DNA of 64,000 nt from Diphasiastrum complanatum (taxonomy: Eukaryota; Streptophyta; Lycopodiopsida; Lycopodiales; Lycopodiaceae), in NCBI GenBank assembly GCA_029204225.1, contig CM055110.1, positions 42,205,862 to 42,269,861 on the forward strand, given 5' to 3'. The first letter of the stretch is position 1; every line of letters starts with the position of its first letter. Both the position numbers and the translations under genes were made by a program. The notes below the pieces were generated by a model that was given only the letters and a program-made list of their open reading frames with translations, ran no database searches and had not been told where the DNA came from. This document shows, in pieces, positions 50,101-54,522 of the stretch.

Positions 50101-53100
50101 AGATAGGAGCTCAGGGATGGGTGGAACACCTACATTCGAGCGGTCTATCCTAATCTTGTTGACCAGGGTGCATTGATGGATGATCTACTGGTGTTTAGGA
50201 ATTAGATCCTTGAGTTCAACTCTCCATTAGCACGATTGAGATCAAGTAAATACTAAATTGTAATAGTCTATTTGTTAAGCCCTATAATTTAACTTAACAT
50301 CTTCATTCTCTTTTTCTATTATCACATTTGAAATCTAAATTAATTGTCTAATTTCTTACTACTGAGGCATGTAATATGAGATTGACGTCCAAAACTACAA
50401 ACTCTAGCCATTCGAGTTCTCTCACAAGACTGCACATCAATTGCATGTGAGAGGAATAGGAGTGTGTTCTCTCTAATTCACAGGAAGTTGTTGCAAAGCC
50501 TGAGGAAGACTAGGAAGGCCATTCAGGTAAATTGTATTCCTGATTATTGCTAGTTACAAATTACTACTGGTACTTACTACTTACTACTTAATGCTAACTT
50601 GTAATTCACTCAATAATAATTGTCATATGACCCTCCTAGCTTTTACTTGAAGGCTCCTTTGTGCTGTCCTCATCCTCATCATGATTGCTGCCTTCAGCCT
50701 TAGCCTCATCATTTGCATCATTATCCTCATCAATATACTCTTCCAACTCAGAGGTCTATGTAGTCGATGAGGCCAAAGGCTTCTCCTCATCCTCAACAGC
50801 ATGGGAGCGTGAAGCTTGACTATCCTCAGCAGCCTCGACGTCCTCATGGCAACTTTAGTGGTAAGCCTTGCACACAAAAATTGCCAATGACTACAACTCA
50901 ATGACTCGGACAACGAGGTTATGAACATTATATACAAACTACATTGTACAATGATCAATCGCAATAGACTGGTCAATGATCAATCGCAATAGACTGGTCA
51001 TTGATTAGTAACTAGTTGGATTTCAAAGATTTAAAAATTTGGATTCAAATCGAGAATAGCCCAAGCAATACTAAGTTCTAACTTCTAACCTGAGTCAATG
51101 TGGCCTCCTCATGGAGCAATGCATACACATCCTCCTCCACCTGGTCTCTTGGTGGCAAATCTGGAACTTTTGCACATCGATCTCATCAAGATTGAATCGC
51201 ATGAATGAAATCAAAGTTTCAAAACGATTAATCATTGTGGCCTTCTACGCTACTTAAAAGCTAGTACTAGCCTCTAGCTACACAATACAACTACTCAGAA
51301 GTTAGAAGTTATAGCAGCTTAATACTCCATGTATAAGCTCTTCTATAAAATTCAAAATTCTACAAAGAAGATTCAGATTTGCCACTCATAAACAAGAAGC
51401 TACTATCTCATTTGATAGGTACTTCGGCCAAAAGGTACAGAGATACACACTTTTCGCTAAATTTGATAGTCTTGTGAAGGCAATCATGGAGAGTACTGAA
51501 AATTCCCTAAAATACATCAAAGAGACAAAATAAATAAAAAAAGGGAAGTTTTTCTTATACTCCTTGCTTCAATCACAAAAAGAGAAAGAAGTCTAAGCAA
51601 TGTGGGAATTTCTGGGGCAGCTTATGACAAACCAAAGCAAACATGTGAACTATATCAACTAAAAGATGTGGTGGCACCATGCCAAAACATCTCTACGAAC
51701 TAGGAGGTGAGAATGAAATTCCACCCACACACAATTCAAATGATACTTCCTGCTTGGAAGAGGGAATTTTGAAGGTGCGAATCACAAAGTACAAGACATT
51801 GAGAGGTTATAAGCTTAACTTTTAAAGATGGGCAAAGAGGTGCTTGTTGCGATTATTAGGGATTTACTTAACCATGGTTCCCTTTAACCATCGCAGGCCA
51901 ATTTTTTGCCAAATTGTGGAGTGACATTTTGGAGAGTAAACTTAATAGGTGGCTAGAAATTAATGGGCAGCTGCTATGAAGCAAGCTGGTTCTAGAAAAA
52001 TGACTCTAGTGTTGACCATCTGGTTATTCTAAGGGCTATCATTGAAGAAAAAGAAACAACAAAATACTTATTGATGTTTTGTTGACTTTCGCTAGGCGTC
52101 TAATACAAACCCATGGCAGAAATTATAGGAATGAGTGGAAGAAATTGGCGACCCAATTAACTTGAGGCAAGTAGTGCATCAGCTTTACAAAAAGGTCACA
52201 GCAAAAGTTTATACCTCAAATAACTATACTTGAGAACAAGGTTGATTTCTGTCTCCCACTTTGTTTAGCACGTGTATATTGCAATAGACTAATAGTTGCT
52301 CTTGATGAGGAAGGACGAGGTGGTGCAAAACTTATTATGTCATCAACCTGTTTTGTATGCAGGTGATGTGATTCTTTTGACACACTTTAAAAAGCCTTTA
52401 ATGACACGTTAAGGCCCCAGGCTTTAATAATGTTTTGCGAAACTCTGATCAATCTGTCAATTTGGAGAAAACAAAATTGATGGTTTTTCAAAGAAGAAGG
52501 TTAATGAACCACATCTGTTGTTTTGATGGCACACCTATTGAAGCTACCCAAAAATACAAATACTTCAAAGTAGAAATTTCAAAAAACCCTCAATGACAAA
52601 AGGCTCACACTGGAGGCTGGAAATCCTTTTTTAGGACGGCACCGGCTTGTTGACATGTAAACATACGGGGATGGCATGTAAAGAGGAGTCTTTTTGAGAG
52701 CTTAGTTATGCCATTTTTCCTTTGTTTGTGAAGTTTGGGGGTGCAGCATTCTATGGGTTGAAATCGAACGTGCAATAGAAGTTTTTATCATCTAGTTGTG
52801 AAACAAACTACCTCTTATCCTATTCTCTTGGGTGAAACCAATCTACTTCCTTTGGAGGTAGTTGTTATGATTACATACATTCCTTATCTTGAAAAGGTAG
52901 GAGTAGCGATTGAAAATCCTCAAAGGTTGTGTATTGGATGGTGGATTGCCTCAAGAACTCCAACGATCCTATAAAAGTTTTGCATTGCTATCACAAGAAA
53001 CCTTCAAAGAGGGAATGCAATATTATAAAAAGATAGGATCATTTCAATGGCTGGAGGGTCCACTCAAACACATATTTTGGCAGATATATCAATGGAAAAA

Positions 53101-53830
53101 AAAAAATCCTTTCAAGGATACATACTATTTCAGACACTTTCAAATAAAAAAGGAATAGGTTGTGCATCACCAAGACTTCAAAGAGATTTTCACTAGTCCT
53201 TCTCAATCTTTCATCAGTTTCTTCAGCGATGAGAATCTCAATATGTTTGGTAGTTATATGATTCAAGCAGATCATAGACATAAACTCTTTTTAGAGCTAC
53301 CAGGACATTTGGTTGAGATTTTTTTTATATTGTAGAACTTTGACATTCAAACTGTATAGCTTTGTTATTTGATCCCATAAATCATATTGTCTCCAAGGAC
53401 ATTAATAAATCTAATCTAATCTCGCTCTCTCTCTCTTCCGATGCCCTGTATACTATGAGATCAGAGAGCGGTATCACTGCCTGTTTCGAGACCAGACATC
53501 ATACACAGAGGTGTGCCACTGCTACACACGCTCATGCCCACAGACGACGCCAGCAAGCTCCAACGCTTTCTCATGTTGTGGCTCGCATTACATCTTTTTA
53601 TAGTATCAATATAACAGCAGCAGCAGCATAGGCTTCGCAGTCTTGACATCTTGACATAGATACATATGATCAATATGCACACACACCGCATACGTGTCTA
53701 TTTTAGTTTGTACTAGATGTTTTTCTTTATTACATATTGGAGACGTTTTATACGCTCCCATGGTTACCACACACTTGACATGTACTTTTTAGTCTTATAT
53801 GCCTTTTGGCATGGAAAAGACATTAATAAA

Positions 53831-53889
<59 letters not shown>

Positions 53890-54470
53890 TCAATTTCAAG
53901 CTCACACCCTTTTTTTTTGGAGGGGGGGTGGGGGGGGATGTGTGCGGAGGTTTGTTGTTCATTCAGACATGAATTACATCCTTCTGTTCTCAACAGTGTC
54001 CCAAAGAGGGGTGTGAGTCATAGAGTGAGGATGATCAAAATGGCTAATGATGGCTGCACATAAAACTACACCAGGATGAGACTCGCTTCCGTTCTAGATA
54101 TCAAATGTAATGGACTTTCACTTCCACAGCAATTCCTTTAATTGATATCATCACTTTTTTCAAGCGATTGAACCTTGGTACTTCGAAGCAGAGATGCTGA
54201 TATGAGCAAATTGTGATACGATGATAGTGGCATTCATCATTACTATTATTTACATGTAGAAAATGCATCGTTTACATTTGTTCTTACAATTTTTGGTTAC
54301 TTAGCTAGTTGGAGGTAGATAGAGCTAACACTATGAAGCTGAAGCATAACCTTTATGCACACATTAATTTTGCAACTGTTATTTGTAACGCAGATCATAG
54401 CACTCACATAGGATGCAGATCACTTGATACGTACTCACTTAGACTTATGTACCCTACAAAGAACACATTT

Positions 54471-54522
<52 letters not shown>

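Noticed and set aside
53923-53940. G-quadruplex after the CT tract
   Set aside because: G runs are long but with too few separated tracts to support a specific claim.
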